Positions 1 through 6,414 of a DNA stretch of 19,702 bases are shown piece by piece. A program made the translations under genes and the position numbers. How positions within the stretch are numbered: the stretch's first letter is position 1; every line of letters starts with the position of its first letter. A model generated the notes under the pieces. The model was given only the letters and a program-made list of their open reading frames with translations, did not search any database and was not told the DNA's origin. Source of the DNA: CAYNRG01 sp047974855. GTDB taxonomy: Bacteria; Bacillota_I; Bacilli_A; Erysipelotrichales; Erysipelotrichaceae. The stretch covers positions 1-19,702 of the forward strand of contig JBKECT010000028.1 of NCBI GenBank assembly GCA_047974855.1, read 5' to 3'.

Positions 1-1
1 A

Positions 2-1468
2 AAAGTTAGCAAATTAGAAATAATTGGAAAATCTACAAAGACAGGATCTAAAGTGAGATTGAAACCAGATGCTAAAATTTTTTCGACGACAACATTCAAT
101 TATAATCAAGTGTGTGACAGAGCTCAAGAAACAGCATTTTTATTGAATGACATAACTCTGGTTATAGAAGACAATAAAAGCAATAAAACAGAAGAGTATC
201 ATTATGAAGATGGATTGAGTGCTTTTTTGAATTACTTGCATGAGGATCGTGATACGTTTCATGAACCGGTTTGTTTTTCAGGAGAATACAAAGAAATTCA
301 AGTAGAGTGTGCAATTCAATATACGGATTCTTATCAAGAAAACACGTATAGCTTTGTCAACTTAGTAAGAACACCAGATGGTGGGACTCATGAATCTGGG
401 TTTAAATCGGCCATAACTAAAGCATTTAATGAATATGCAAGAAAAGTTGGAATATTGAAAGCCAAGGATAAAAACTTTGATGGGAATGATGTTAGAGAAG
501 GGTTAACCTCTATTATTTCAGTGTCTATTCCTGAACATTTATTACAGTTTGAAGGACAAACTAAAGGGAAACTGGGAACAGCTGAAGCAAGAGCGGCTGT
601 GGAACAAACAGTTGCGGATAAATTGATATATTTCCTTGAAGAGAATAAAGAAATCTCTTCAACACTAGTTAAGAAGATGCAAAAGGCTGCACTGGCACGA
701 GAAGCTGCAAGAAAAGCACGAGATGAGGCAAGAAAAGGAAAAAAAAGTGGGAAAAGTGAAAAACTACTTTCTGGGAAATTAGCTCCAGCTCAGTCACGAG
801 ACAGCGCTAAAAAAGAATTGTTTTTAGTCGAAGGAGATTCTGCTGGCGGAAGTGCAAAGCAAGGGAGAGATTCAAAGTATCAAGCAATTTTACCACTGCG
901 AGGAAAAGTTTTAAATACTGAAAAAAGTACTTTAAGTGATATTGAAAAAAATGAAGAATTGAATACCATTATTCATGCTTTAGGTGCTGGGATTGGTCCG
1001 AGCTTTTCAGCTGAAGATAGTAATTATGCTAAAGTGATTATCATGACCGATGCGGATACAGATGGAGCACATATTCAAGTATTGCTTTTAACGTTCTTTT
1101 ATCGTTATATGAAAGAGTTAATTGAAAAGGGTATGGTCTATATTGCCCTGCCTCCTCTTTACAAAGCCAGTAAAGGGAAAGATGTGGTTTACTGTTACGC
1201 TGAAAAGGAGTTAGAAGAAGCAAAAGAGAAATACGGAAAAGTAGAAGTACAACGCTATAAAGGACTTGGAGAAATGGATGCGACCCAGCTATGGGATACA
1301 ACAATGGATCCAGAAACAAGAACATTAATACAGGTAACAATAGAAGATGGTGTTATTGCAGAAAAAAGAGTATCAACTTTGATGGGGAATAAAGCGGATG
1401 TTCGTAGAAAATGGATTGAGGAAAATGTGGCATTTACATTAGAAGATTCATTTAAAGTGGAGGATTAA
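2..1468 (+). CDS. parE: DNA topoisomerase IV subunit B (ParE), 5' end outside the window
   Basis: This is the C-terminal 488 residues of the ATPase/TOPRIM subunit of topoisomerase IV, which with ParC decatenates daughter chromosomes. The reading frame is open from base 2, so the apparent first start at position 53 (GTG) is internal. The N-terminal GHKL ATPase domain lies mostly outside; the window starts near the end of it and covers the transducer, TOPRIM and C-terminal parts. The TOPRIM signature EGDSAGGSAKQGRD is near bases 830-870, with its catalytic acid in EGDSAGG. The metal-binding motif reads TDADTDGAHIQ (about 1048-1080); Thr-Asp-Gly and the final Gln are the ParE version rather than GyrB's DVDGAHIR. 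The C-terminal QRYKGLGEMDATQLWDTTMD motif is present. The stop lies 2 bases before parC, and the parC ribosome-binding site (GTGGAGGA) is inside the last parE codons, so the two are probably translationally coupled. Confidence 0.97.
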   Translation, partial: KVSKLEIIGKSTKTGSKVRLKPDAKIFSTTTFNYNQVCDRAQETAFLLNDITLVIEDNKSNKTEEYHYEDGLSAFLNYLHEDRDTFHEPVCFSGEYKEIQVECAIQYTDSYQENTYSFVNLVRTPDGGTHESGFKSAITKAFNEYARKVGILKAKDKNFDGNDVREGLTSIISVSIPEHLLQFEGQTKGKLGTAEARAAVEQTVADKLIYFLEENKEISSTLVKKMQKAALAREAARKARDEARKGKKSGKSEKLLSGKLAPAQSRDSAKKELFLVEGDSAGGSAKQGRDSKYQAILPLRGKVLNTEKSTLSDIEKNEELNTIIHALGAGIGPSFSAEDSNYAKVIIMTDADTDGAHIQVLLLTFFYRYMKELIEKGMVYIALPPLYKASKGKDVVYCYAEKELEEAKEKYGKVEVQRYKGLGEMDATQLWDTTMDPETRTLIQVTIEDGVIAEKRVSTLMGNKADVRRKWIEENVAFTLEDSFKVED

Positions 1469-1470
1469 TT

Positions 1471-3990
1471 ATGGCAAAGAAAAAAATCAAAGATCATGTT
1501 TTGTTGCCGATGCCACTGGAAGATATTTTTGGTGATCGATTTGGAAGATATTCAAAATACATTATTCAAGAAAGGGCGCTTCCTGATGCTCGAGATGGGT
1601 TGAAACCGGTTCAGAGAAGGATTTTATATGCGATGCACAGTGATGGAAATACTGCAGATAAGCAGTATCGAAAATCAGCTAAGACAGTGGGGCTTGTCAT
1701 TGGTAATTTTCACCCGCATGGTGATTCGTCAGTATATGAGGCTATGGTGAGGTTATCCCAAGACTGGAAAGTTCGCTGCCCCTTAATTGATATGCATGGA
1801 AACAATGGGTCAATTGATGATGATCCAGCAGCTGCGATGCGTTATACAGAGGCAAGATTATCGAAAATTTCAGGAACAATGATGGAAGATATTGATAAAG
1901 AAACGGTTGATTTTTCACCGAACTTTGATGATACAGATGAAGAACCAACTGTATTGCCTGCACGATTTCCAACACTTTTGGTTAATGGGGCAACAGGAAT
2001 TGCGGCAGGGTATGCCACGAATATTGCGCCATGTAATTTAACGGAAGTGTTAGAAGCGACTATTTATCGGATCCAACATCCACGATCTTCACTAGAAAAT
2101 ATTATGGAGTTGCTTCCTGGTCCCGATTTTCCAACAGGTGGAATTGTTCAAGGGAAACAGGGGATTATTGATGCTTTTAGCACAGGAAAAGGACGTGTTG
2201 TAATTCGTGCCAAGGTTGAAGTAGTTGAAGGGAAAACAATCGATCAATTAATCATTACTGAAATTCCATATGAAGTAGTCAAAGCTAATTTAGTTCGTAA
2301 AATGGATGATATCCGTTTATCAAAAGAAATTGATGGAATTGCAGATATTCGAGATGAATCTGATCGTACAGGATTGCGAATTGTAGTGGATGTCAAAAAG
2401 GAAATTGATTCGCAGCTCATCTTAAATTATTTGTATAAAAATACGGATATGCAAGTTTATTACAATTATAATATCGTTGCGATTGTGAATAAAACTCCAC
2501 GACAGTTGGGGGTATTGGATTTGCTGGATGCCTTTATTGACCATCGAAAAGATGTCGTTGTAAAACGAAGTCAATATGAATTAGCAAAGATGGAAAGAAG
2601 ATGTCATATTTTAGAGGGCTTAATGAAGGCGGTATCGGTGATGGATGAGGTGATTAAAATCATTCGTCAGTCAAAGGATAAAGGAGATGCTAAAAAACAC
2701 TTGTGTGATCGCTTTAAATTTAGTGATGAGCAGGCTGAAGCGATAGTTAATCTTCGGTTGTATCGATTAAGTTCAACAGATATCTCCTCTTTGCGAGAAG
2801 AGTTTGCTCAATTGGTAAATCAAATAGAAGAAATTAAAACGATTTTAGAAGATGACAATGTACTAAAAAGAGTGATTGTCAATGAGATAAAAGAGTTGAA
2901 AAAGGATTATGCAATTCCTCGTAAAACGATACTGGAAGATGAAGTTGAAGAGTTAGTTATTGATAAAACAAGCATGATTACAAATGAACGTGTTCGCATC
3001 ACAGTATCAAAAGATGGGTATTTAAAACGTGTATCATTGCGTTCATATACAGCATCAGAGGGGCTTACTGGTCTTAAAGAGGGTGATGGATTGGTTGGGA
3101 CATTAGAAGTAGATACACTAGATACCTTATTAGTATTTACAAGTCGTGGCAATTATGTTTATCTTCCTGTTTATGAGATTGAAGAAGCGAAGTGGAAAGA
3201 TGTGGGAAGTCATATCAGCAACCGTGTTAAACTTGATCCAGAGGAAAAGATGATTAACGCTCTGATTGTTAAAAACTTTGACACCTATGCCTGGATTGTA
3301 ACCATTAGCGAAGCGGGTATGATTAAGAAGACACCAGTGAGCCAATGGGCAGTTCAAAGAAACAACAAAACGTTCCCGGCAATGAACTTGAAAAAAGGGG
3401 ATAAGATGCTTAAAGGGTTCTTGTGTTACGCCCATCAAGAGGTATTGGTAGTTAGCAAGTCCGGTTTTGTAACTCGCTATAACTCAGATTTAATACCGAG
3501 TACTAATACCAAGTCAAAAGGGGTTAAAGCTATGAACTTTGGCAAAGGAGATGGATTATCCAATGCTTGCGTTTTACCAGATGAGAGTTATAGCGTGTTT
3601 GTACTAACAACAAAAGGGGCAATGAAAAGGCTTCGATTTAATGACATTCCAGAAACATCAAGAACTGTAAAAGGTGAAATGATTTGTAAAAAGTTGAAAG
3701 CTAATCCATATGAGATAGCTGGAATTTCTGCAGTGACACCATACGATGAAATTACTTTCTTGAATGATGGGGGAAAAGTAATTCAAGCCAAGGACGTGCC
3801 ACTGATGGCACCTGATGCAACATTTTCTACACCACTGCAATTCAATGAGAATTATAGCTATGTTCCAGGAATTGAAGAGTGTAAAATTGTTGATACTCCA
3901 GAGGGAGAAGAGTTAATGAAAGATCAAAGTGATGAAACAAACGAAAAAATGCACGAAGACTTTGAAATGATTGATTTATTCGAAGAATAA
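1471..3990 (+). CDS. parC: DNA topoisomerase IV subunit A (ParC)
   Basis: ParC is the DNA breakage-reunion subunit of topoisomerase IV and forms a heterotetramer with ParE. The 839-residue protein has the winged-helix/tower fold N-terminally, the active-site tyrosine at Tyr125 (AAAMRYTEARLS), and beta-pinwheel repeats in the C-terminal third. The quinolone-resistance-determining region reads HPHGDSSVYEAMVRLSQ at 81-97. The two positions commonly mutated in resistance are Ser86 and Glu90, the wild-type ParC-like pair, so no target-site resistance is visible here. HGNNGSIDDDP resembles Gram-positive ParC more than GyrA. The tail after about residue 810 is acidic. It follows parE by 2 bases and precedes the phosphatase gene by 12 bases, so the three probably form one transcript. 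Confidence 0.97.
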   Translation: MAKKKIKDHVLLPMPLEDIFGDRFGRYSKYIIQERALPDARDGLKPVQRRILYAMHSDGNTADKQYRKSAKTVGLVIGNFHPHGDSSVYEAMVRLSQDWKVRCPLIDMHGNNGSIDDDPAAAMRYTEARLSKISGTMMEDIDKETVDFSPNFDDTDEEPTVLPARFPTLLVNGATGIAAGYATNIAPCNLTEVLEATIYRIQHPRSSLENIMELLPGPDFPTGGIVQGKQGIIDAFSTGKGRVVIRAKVEVVEGKTIDQLIITEIPYEVVKANLVRKMDDIRLSKEIDGIADIRDESDRTGLRIVVDVKKEIDSQLILNYLYKNTDMQVYYNYNIVAIVNKTPRQLGVLDLLDAFIDHRKDVVVKRSQYELAKMERRCHILEGLMKAVSVMDEVIKIIRQSKDKGDAKKHLCDRFKFSDEQAEAIVNLRLYRLSSTDISSLREEFAQLVNQIEEIKTILEDDNVLKRVIVNEIKELKKDYAIPRKTILEDEVEELVIDKTSMITNERVRITVSKDGYLKRVSLRSYTASEGLTGLKEGDGLVGTLEVDTLDTLLVFTSRGNYVYLPVYEIEEAKWKDVGSHISNRVKLDPEEKMINALIVKNFDTYAWIVTISEAGMIKKTPVSQWAVQRNNKTFPAMNLKKGDKMLKGFLCYAHQEVLVVSKSGFVTRYNSDLIPSTNTKSKGVKAMNFGKGDGLSNACVLPDESYSVFVLTTKGAMKRLRFNDIPETSRTVKGEMICKKLKANPYEIAGISAVTPYDEITFLNDGGKVIQAKDVPLMAPDATFSTPLQFNENYSYVPGIEECKIVDTPEGEELMKDQSDETNEKMHEDFEMIDLFEE

Positions 3991-4002
3991 AAGGAGAAGA
4001 AT

Positions 4003-4572
4003 ATGAAAAAAATGTTGTATATTATGAGGCATGGAGAAACATTATTTAATGTTCGTAAAAAAATTCAAGGCGCATGCGATTCCCCGTTGACCGAAAACGG
4101 AAAAGAGCAAGCAAAACAAGTTCGGGAAATACTTAAATCGGTGGACTTTGATCATTACTATTCATCTACTGCAGAGCGGGCATCAGATACTTTAGAAATT
4201 ATTATTGGTGATAAGCCTTATCAACGACTAAAAGGGTTGAAAGAAATGAATTTTGGGACATATGAGGGAGAGAGTGAAGACTTAAATCCGCGTTGGGAAA
4301 ATGGATATGATGATGTATTTCCTAAAGTAGGTGGAGAGTCCACAAATGAAGTTTCAAAACGTTTGTTGGACACATGTACCGAAATTATGGAAAAAGAAGA
4401 TCATCAAGTGGTTTTGGCGGTATCGCATGCAGGAGCATGTTTCCATTTTGCAAGAAACTTTGTAACTCCGGAAGAATTTTTTAAAGAAGGTATGTTCACT
4501 AATTGTAGTATTGTTAAACTGGAATATGAAAATGGACAATTTAAATTTCTTGAAATTATCCGATTAAGTTAA
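4003..4572 (+). CDS. Histidine phosphatase family protein (phosphoglycerate mutase-like)
   Basis: A 189-residue cytoplasmic enzyme of the histidine phosphatase superfamily, which transfers phosphate through a phosphohistidine. The catalytic RHG motif is at residues 9-11 (LYIMRHGETLFN, His10 as nucleophile). The second conserved histidine is in AVSHAGACFHFAR near residue 143, and the acid/base region is around EMNFGTYEGES. The length fits the small broad-specificity phosphatases (PhoE/CobC/GpmB-like), not the larger glycolytic mutase GpmA, and the substrate cannot be told from sequence. The start follows an AAAGGAG ribosome-binding site, 12 bases after parC, so it is probably the last gene of the parE-parC operon. 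No terminator follows directly; a promoter begins within 10 bases of the stop. Confidence 0.9.
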   Translation: MKKMLYIMRHGETLFNVRKKIQGACDSPLTENGKEQAKQVREILKSVDFDHYYSSTAERASDTLEIIIGDKPYQRLKGLKEMNFGTYEGESEDLNPRWENGYDDVFPKVGGESTNEVSKRLLDTCTEIMEKEDHQVVLAVSHAGACFHFARNFVTPEEFFKEGMFTNCSIVKLEYENGQFKFLEIIRLS

Positions 4573-4578
4573 AAAATA

Positions 4579-4587
4579 TGATATAAT
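4579..4587 (+). promoter_or_regulatory. Extended -10 promoter upstream of a small ORF
   Basis: The bases TGATATAAT form a perfect extended -10 (TGn plus TATAAT at 4582-4587). No good -35 lies at 17 bases, which an extended -10 does not require. The predicted start of transcription is near 4594, giving a leader of about 49 bases before the ATG at 4643. This is the first promoter signal after the parC operon. Confidence 0.6.
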
Positions 4588-4642
4588 GAAATCCCAAGAG
4601 GGAACAAATATATTTCCTACATTGTGATATAAGGAGACTTGG

Positions 4643-4750
4643 ATGTCTTTATTCAGTGTTGAAAGCTTGATGCGATTGAGAATCCTAATGAATGAAGCAG
4701 AGTCCCCACCTGTACAAAACAGGGATAAATATCAACCCTTTTGGGTTTAA
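4643..4750 (+). CDS. Candidate 35-residue small protein, unrecognised
   Basis: An ATG preceded by AAGGAG (4631-4636) at a 6-base spacing opens a 35-codon frame ending at TAA 4748-4750. The peptide begins MSLFSVESLMRLRILMNEAE and ends in an aromatic, proline-containing tail (QPFWV). The first 20 residues could form an amphipathic basic helix; there is no clear transmembrane segment or cysteine. I do not recognise a family. Support comes from the strong ribosome-binding site, the extended -10 promoter 60 bases upstream, and the fit of the frame into a gap that would otherwise be 265 bases of non-coding DNA. The ribosome-binding site could pair weakly with TTTCCT at 4613-4618, which would allow translational control (inference). 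The alternative is a structured non-coding RNA covering about 4591-4750. Confidence 0.5.
   Translation: MSLFSVESLMRLRILMNEAESPPVQNRDKYQPFWV
4734..4747 (+). terminator. Weak hairpin at the end of the small ORF
   Basis: AACCC, a TTTT loop and GGGTT make a 5-bp stem overlapping the last codons of the small ORF. Only three T's follow before the sequence becomes mixed, so it is a poor intrinsic terminator and may only be a 3'-end or processing hairpin. Confidence 0.3.
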
Positions 4751-4785
4751 TATAGTAGAAAACATTGAAACATGACATAAAAGTG

Positions 4786-4814
4786 TTGTCAAAATGAATA
4801 AAAAAAGTTAAACT
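4786..4814 (+). promoter_or_regulatory. Putative promoter for yneF
   Basis: TTGTCA (4786-4791, five of six bases of the -35 consensus) is followed after 17 bases by TAAACT (4809-4814, four of six of the -10 consensus). The yneF start codon is 23 bases beyond the -10, behind a GGTGGTGG ribosome-binding site. Confidence 0.45.
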
Positions 4815-4837
4815 TAAACTAGTTAGGTGGTGGAATT

Positions 4838-5044
4838 ATGAGCACTTTTTGGGCATCAGTCTCAAGTTTAATTGTAGGATTACTTGTTGGAGGTGGACTT
4901 GGTTTTTTCTTTACTAGTCGTCATGCACAAAAACAACAAAAAGAACAAATGAATGAGAAAGTAATTCGTGCAATGTATCGCCAGATGGGTCAAAAACCAT
5001 CAGAAGCGAAGATTCGTGCAATTATGAAGTCGATGGGACAATAA
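4838..5044 (+). CDS. yneF: YneF/UPF0154 family small membrane protein
   Basis: A 68-residue protein with one N-terminal transmembrane segment (about residues 7-26, rich in Gly, Val and Phe) followed by a basic cytoplasmic tail. The C-terminal pattern NEKVIRAMYRQMGQKPSEAKIRAIMKSMG matches the Bacillota YneF/UPF0154 family, whose members carry a conserved MGxKPSxxKI block. The molecular function of the family is not established. The ATG is preceded by GGTGGTGG. It is probably transcribed from its own promoter and ends at the terminator that starts at its stop codon. Confidence 0.9.
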   Translation: MSTFWASVSSLIVGLLVGGGLGFFFTSRHAQKQQKEQMNEKVIRAMYRQMGQKPSEAKIRAIMKSMGQ

Positions 5045-5064
5045 AGGGATAAAATCCCTTTTTT
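5043..5064 (+). terminator. Intrinsic terminator after yneF
   Basis: AAAGGGAT and ATCCCTTT pair as an 8-bp stem with an AAA loop, followed by a T run to 5064. The stem begins inside the yneF stop codon. The ribosome-binding site of the next gene (AGGAG, 5068-5072) starts four bases after the T run, so the downstream gene depends on read-through or on a promoter I cannot identify. Confidence 0.8.
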
Positions 5065-5077
5065 AATAGGAGCTAAA

Positions 5078-5788
5078 ATGAAACGATTAAGAAAAGTGGT
5101 AGTTAGACTTTGTGTCATTGTTTTTTTAGTGATAACAATTATAGCAGGAGTTATTTTCATTCAGGGATATCAACGCTACAAAGAAGCGATTAAAGAAACC
5201 ACGATTGAACAAAAAGTTCAGGAAGTTATCCAAGGAAAAAACTATGTCCCCTATGAAGAAATTGATGAAGATTTTTTAAATGCTGTTGTAGCGATAGAGG
5301 ATCACCGTTTCTTTACACGTCAAGGCGTAGATTTAATTGCAATTGGAAGATCATTGGTGGTTAATGTTGTCAGTGGAGAAATTAAAGAAGGTGGCAGCAC
5401 CATCACACAACAAGTAGGGAAAAACTTTTATTTTTCTCATGAGCCATCAATCACAAGAAAAGTGGCAGAAATATTTCTGGTTGATGATTTAGAAGCGGAA
5501 TATAGCAAAGAGGAGATACTAGCACTTTATGTTAACATTATTTATTATGGTGATGGATATAATGGCATTGAGGCAGCGAGCATGGGATATTTTGGAAAAT
5601 CGGCAAGTGATTTAACATTATATGAGGCAACGCTGCTTGCGGGATTGCCACAATCACCTAGTCGCTATCAACTAAGTAATGGTTATGACTTAATCAATGA
5701 GAGACAAAAGTTAGTTGTCTTAGCGATGGTGAAAGAAGAAATGATTACTGAGCAACAAGCCAATGAAGTGCTTGCTCAACAACCATAG
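5078..5788 (+). CDS. Monofunctional peptidoglycan glycosyltransferase (GT51)
   Basis: A membrane-anchored transglycosylase that polymerises lipid II into glycan strands on the outer face of the membrane. Residues 7-29 form an N-terminal signal anchor. The GT51 motifs follow in order: AIEDHRFFTRQGVD with catalytic Glu74, EGGSTITQQVGKNF at 104-117, RKVAEIFLVDDLE with the second glutamate at Glu131, YSKEEILALYVN at 142-153, and GIEAASMGYFGK near 163-174. At 236 residues it has no penicillin-binding transpeptidase domain, so it is a stand-alone enzyme like staphylococcal Mgt/SgtB. In motif 1 the usual His (EDxRFYxHxG) is Arg81 here. The ribosome-binding site AGGAG lies just after the yneF terminator. 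pyrR follows after 8 bases and is probably co-transcribed. Confidence 0.93.
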   Translation: MKRLRKVVVRLCVIVFLVITIIAGVIFIQGYQRYKEAIKETTIEQKVQEVIQGKNYVPYEEIDEDFLNAVVAIEDHRFFTRQGVDLIAIGRSLVVNVVSGEIKEGGSTITQQVGKNFYFSHEPSITRKVAEIFLVDDLEAEYSKEEILALYVNIIYYGDGYNGIEAASMGYFGKSASDLTLYEATLLAGLPQSPSRYQLSNGYDLINERQKLVVLAMVKEEMITEQQANEVLAQQP

Positions 5789-5796
5789 GAGGGGAA

Positions 5797-6309
5797 ATGA
5801 AAGAAATTATTGATGCCATTGGGATGGACCGTTCTATTACGCGAATTGCCCATGAAATTATTGAAAGAAACAAAGGAGCAAAGTCACTTGTGCTTGTTGG
5901 GATCAAAACCCGAGGAGCAATTTTGGCAAAGCGATTAGCTAGTAAAATCTGCTTGTTTGAAAGTGTCAATGTACCTGTTGTGGAGCTAGATGTTTCTTAT
6001 TGGCGTGATGATGAGAAAAGAAAAGAGGGAACTATTCCGACATTAGAAACAACAGTCAAAGGACTGGTGGTTGTAGTGGTGGATGATGTGTTATTTTCTG
6101 GAAGAACAATCAGAGCAGCGATGGATGGGATTATCCACTATGGTCGTCCACAAGAGATTCAACTTGCAGTTTTAGTTGATCGAGGACATCGGGAATTGCC
6201 GATTAGAGCAGATTATGTGGGTAAAAATTTGCCGACATCAAAAAAAGAGGAAGTTTTAGTGAAAGTTCAAGAAATTGATGGAGAAGATCAGATTTTTATA
6301 GGAGAATAG
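5797..6309 (+). CDS. pyrR: PyrR, pyrimidine operon regulator / uracil phosphoribosyltransferase
   Basis: A 170-residue protein that in Bacillota binds pyr mRNA in response to UMP to promote attenuation, and also has uracil phosphoribosyltransferase activity. The PRPP-binding loop is VVVVVDDVLFSGRTIRA (91-107). The family blocks TRIAHEIIERNKG (15-27), LVGIKTRGAILAKRLA (33-48) and the RNA-binding/catalytic region LAVLVDRGHRELPIRADYVGKN are close to B. subtilis PyrR. The start has a GGAGGGG ribosome-binding site. It is not next to pyr biosynthetic genes in this window; it follows the glycosyltransferase by 8 bases and is the last gene before a terminator. It must therefore act in trans on pyr leaders elsewhere (inference). 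No PyrR-binding attenuator was recognised upstream of it. Confidence 0.95.
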   Translation: MKEIIDAIGMDRSITRIAHEIIERNKGAKSLVLVGIKTRGAILAKRLASKICLFESVNVPVVELDVSYWRDDEKRKEGTIPTLETTVKGLVVVVVDDVLFSGRTIRAAMDGIIHYGRPQEIQLAVLVDRGHRELPIRADYVGKNLPTSKKEEVLVKVQEIDGEDQIFIGE

Positions 6310-6329
6310 GAAGAAAGTTCCTATTTTTT
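6305..6329 (+). terminator. Intrinsic terminator after pyrR
   Basis: AATAGGAA and TTCCTATT form an 8-bp stem around a GAAAG loop, followed by T's to 6329. The pyrR stop codon (6307-6309) is inside the left arm of the stem. Confidence 0.85.
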
Positions 6330-6376
6330 ATTTTGAAAATGAGCGTTTCGGTATTTTAAAATTGATAGAATTGATA

Positions 6377-6382
6377 TATAAT
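6377..6382 (+). promoter_or_regulatory. -10 element of the nifJ promoter
   Basis: A perfect TATAAT lies 32 bases upstream of the nifJ start codon. The -35 region at a 17-base spacing is only TTTTAA (6354-6359), so the promoter is either weak in -35 contacts or activator-assisted. No recognisable Rex or CcpA site was seen. Confidence 0.6.
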
Positions 6383-6414
6383 AGAAGAGGAAATACAACC
6401 ACAAGGAGGCAAAA

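Noticed and set aside
1041..1340. Minus-strand ORF inside parE, and similar antisense frames within parC, nifJ, the glycosyltransferase-RecX gene and sufC
   Set aside because: They have no ribosome-binding sites or family motifs and lie opposite strongly conserved genes, so they are frame shadows.
4591..4750. 6S RNA or other structured ncRNA (ATCCC at 4591-4595 can pair with GGGAT at 4722-4726)
   Set aside because: The closing helix is only 5 bp, no central bubble pattern of 6S RNA could be built, and a well-supported small ORF explains the region better. Not fully excluded.
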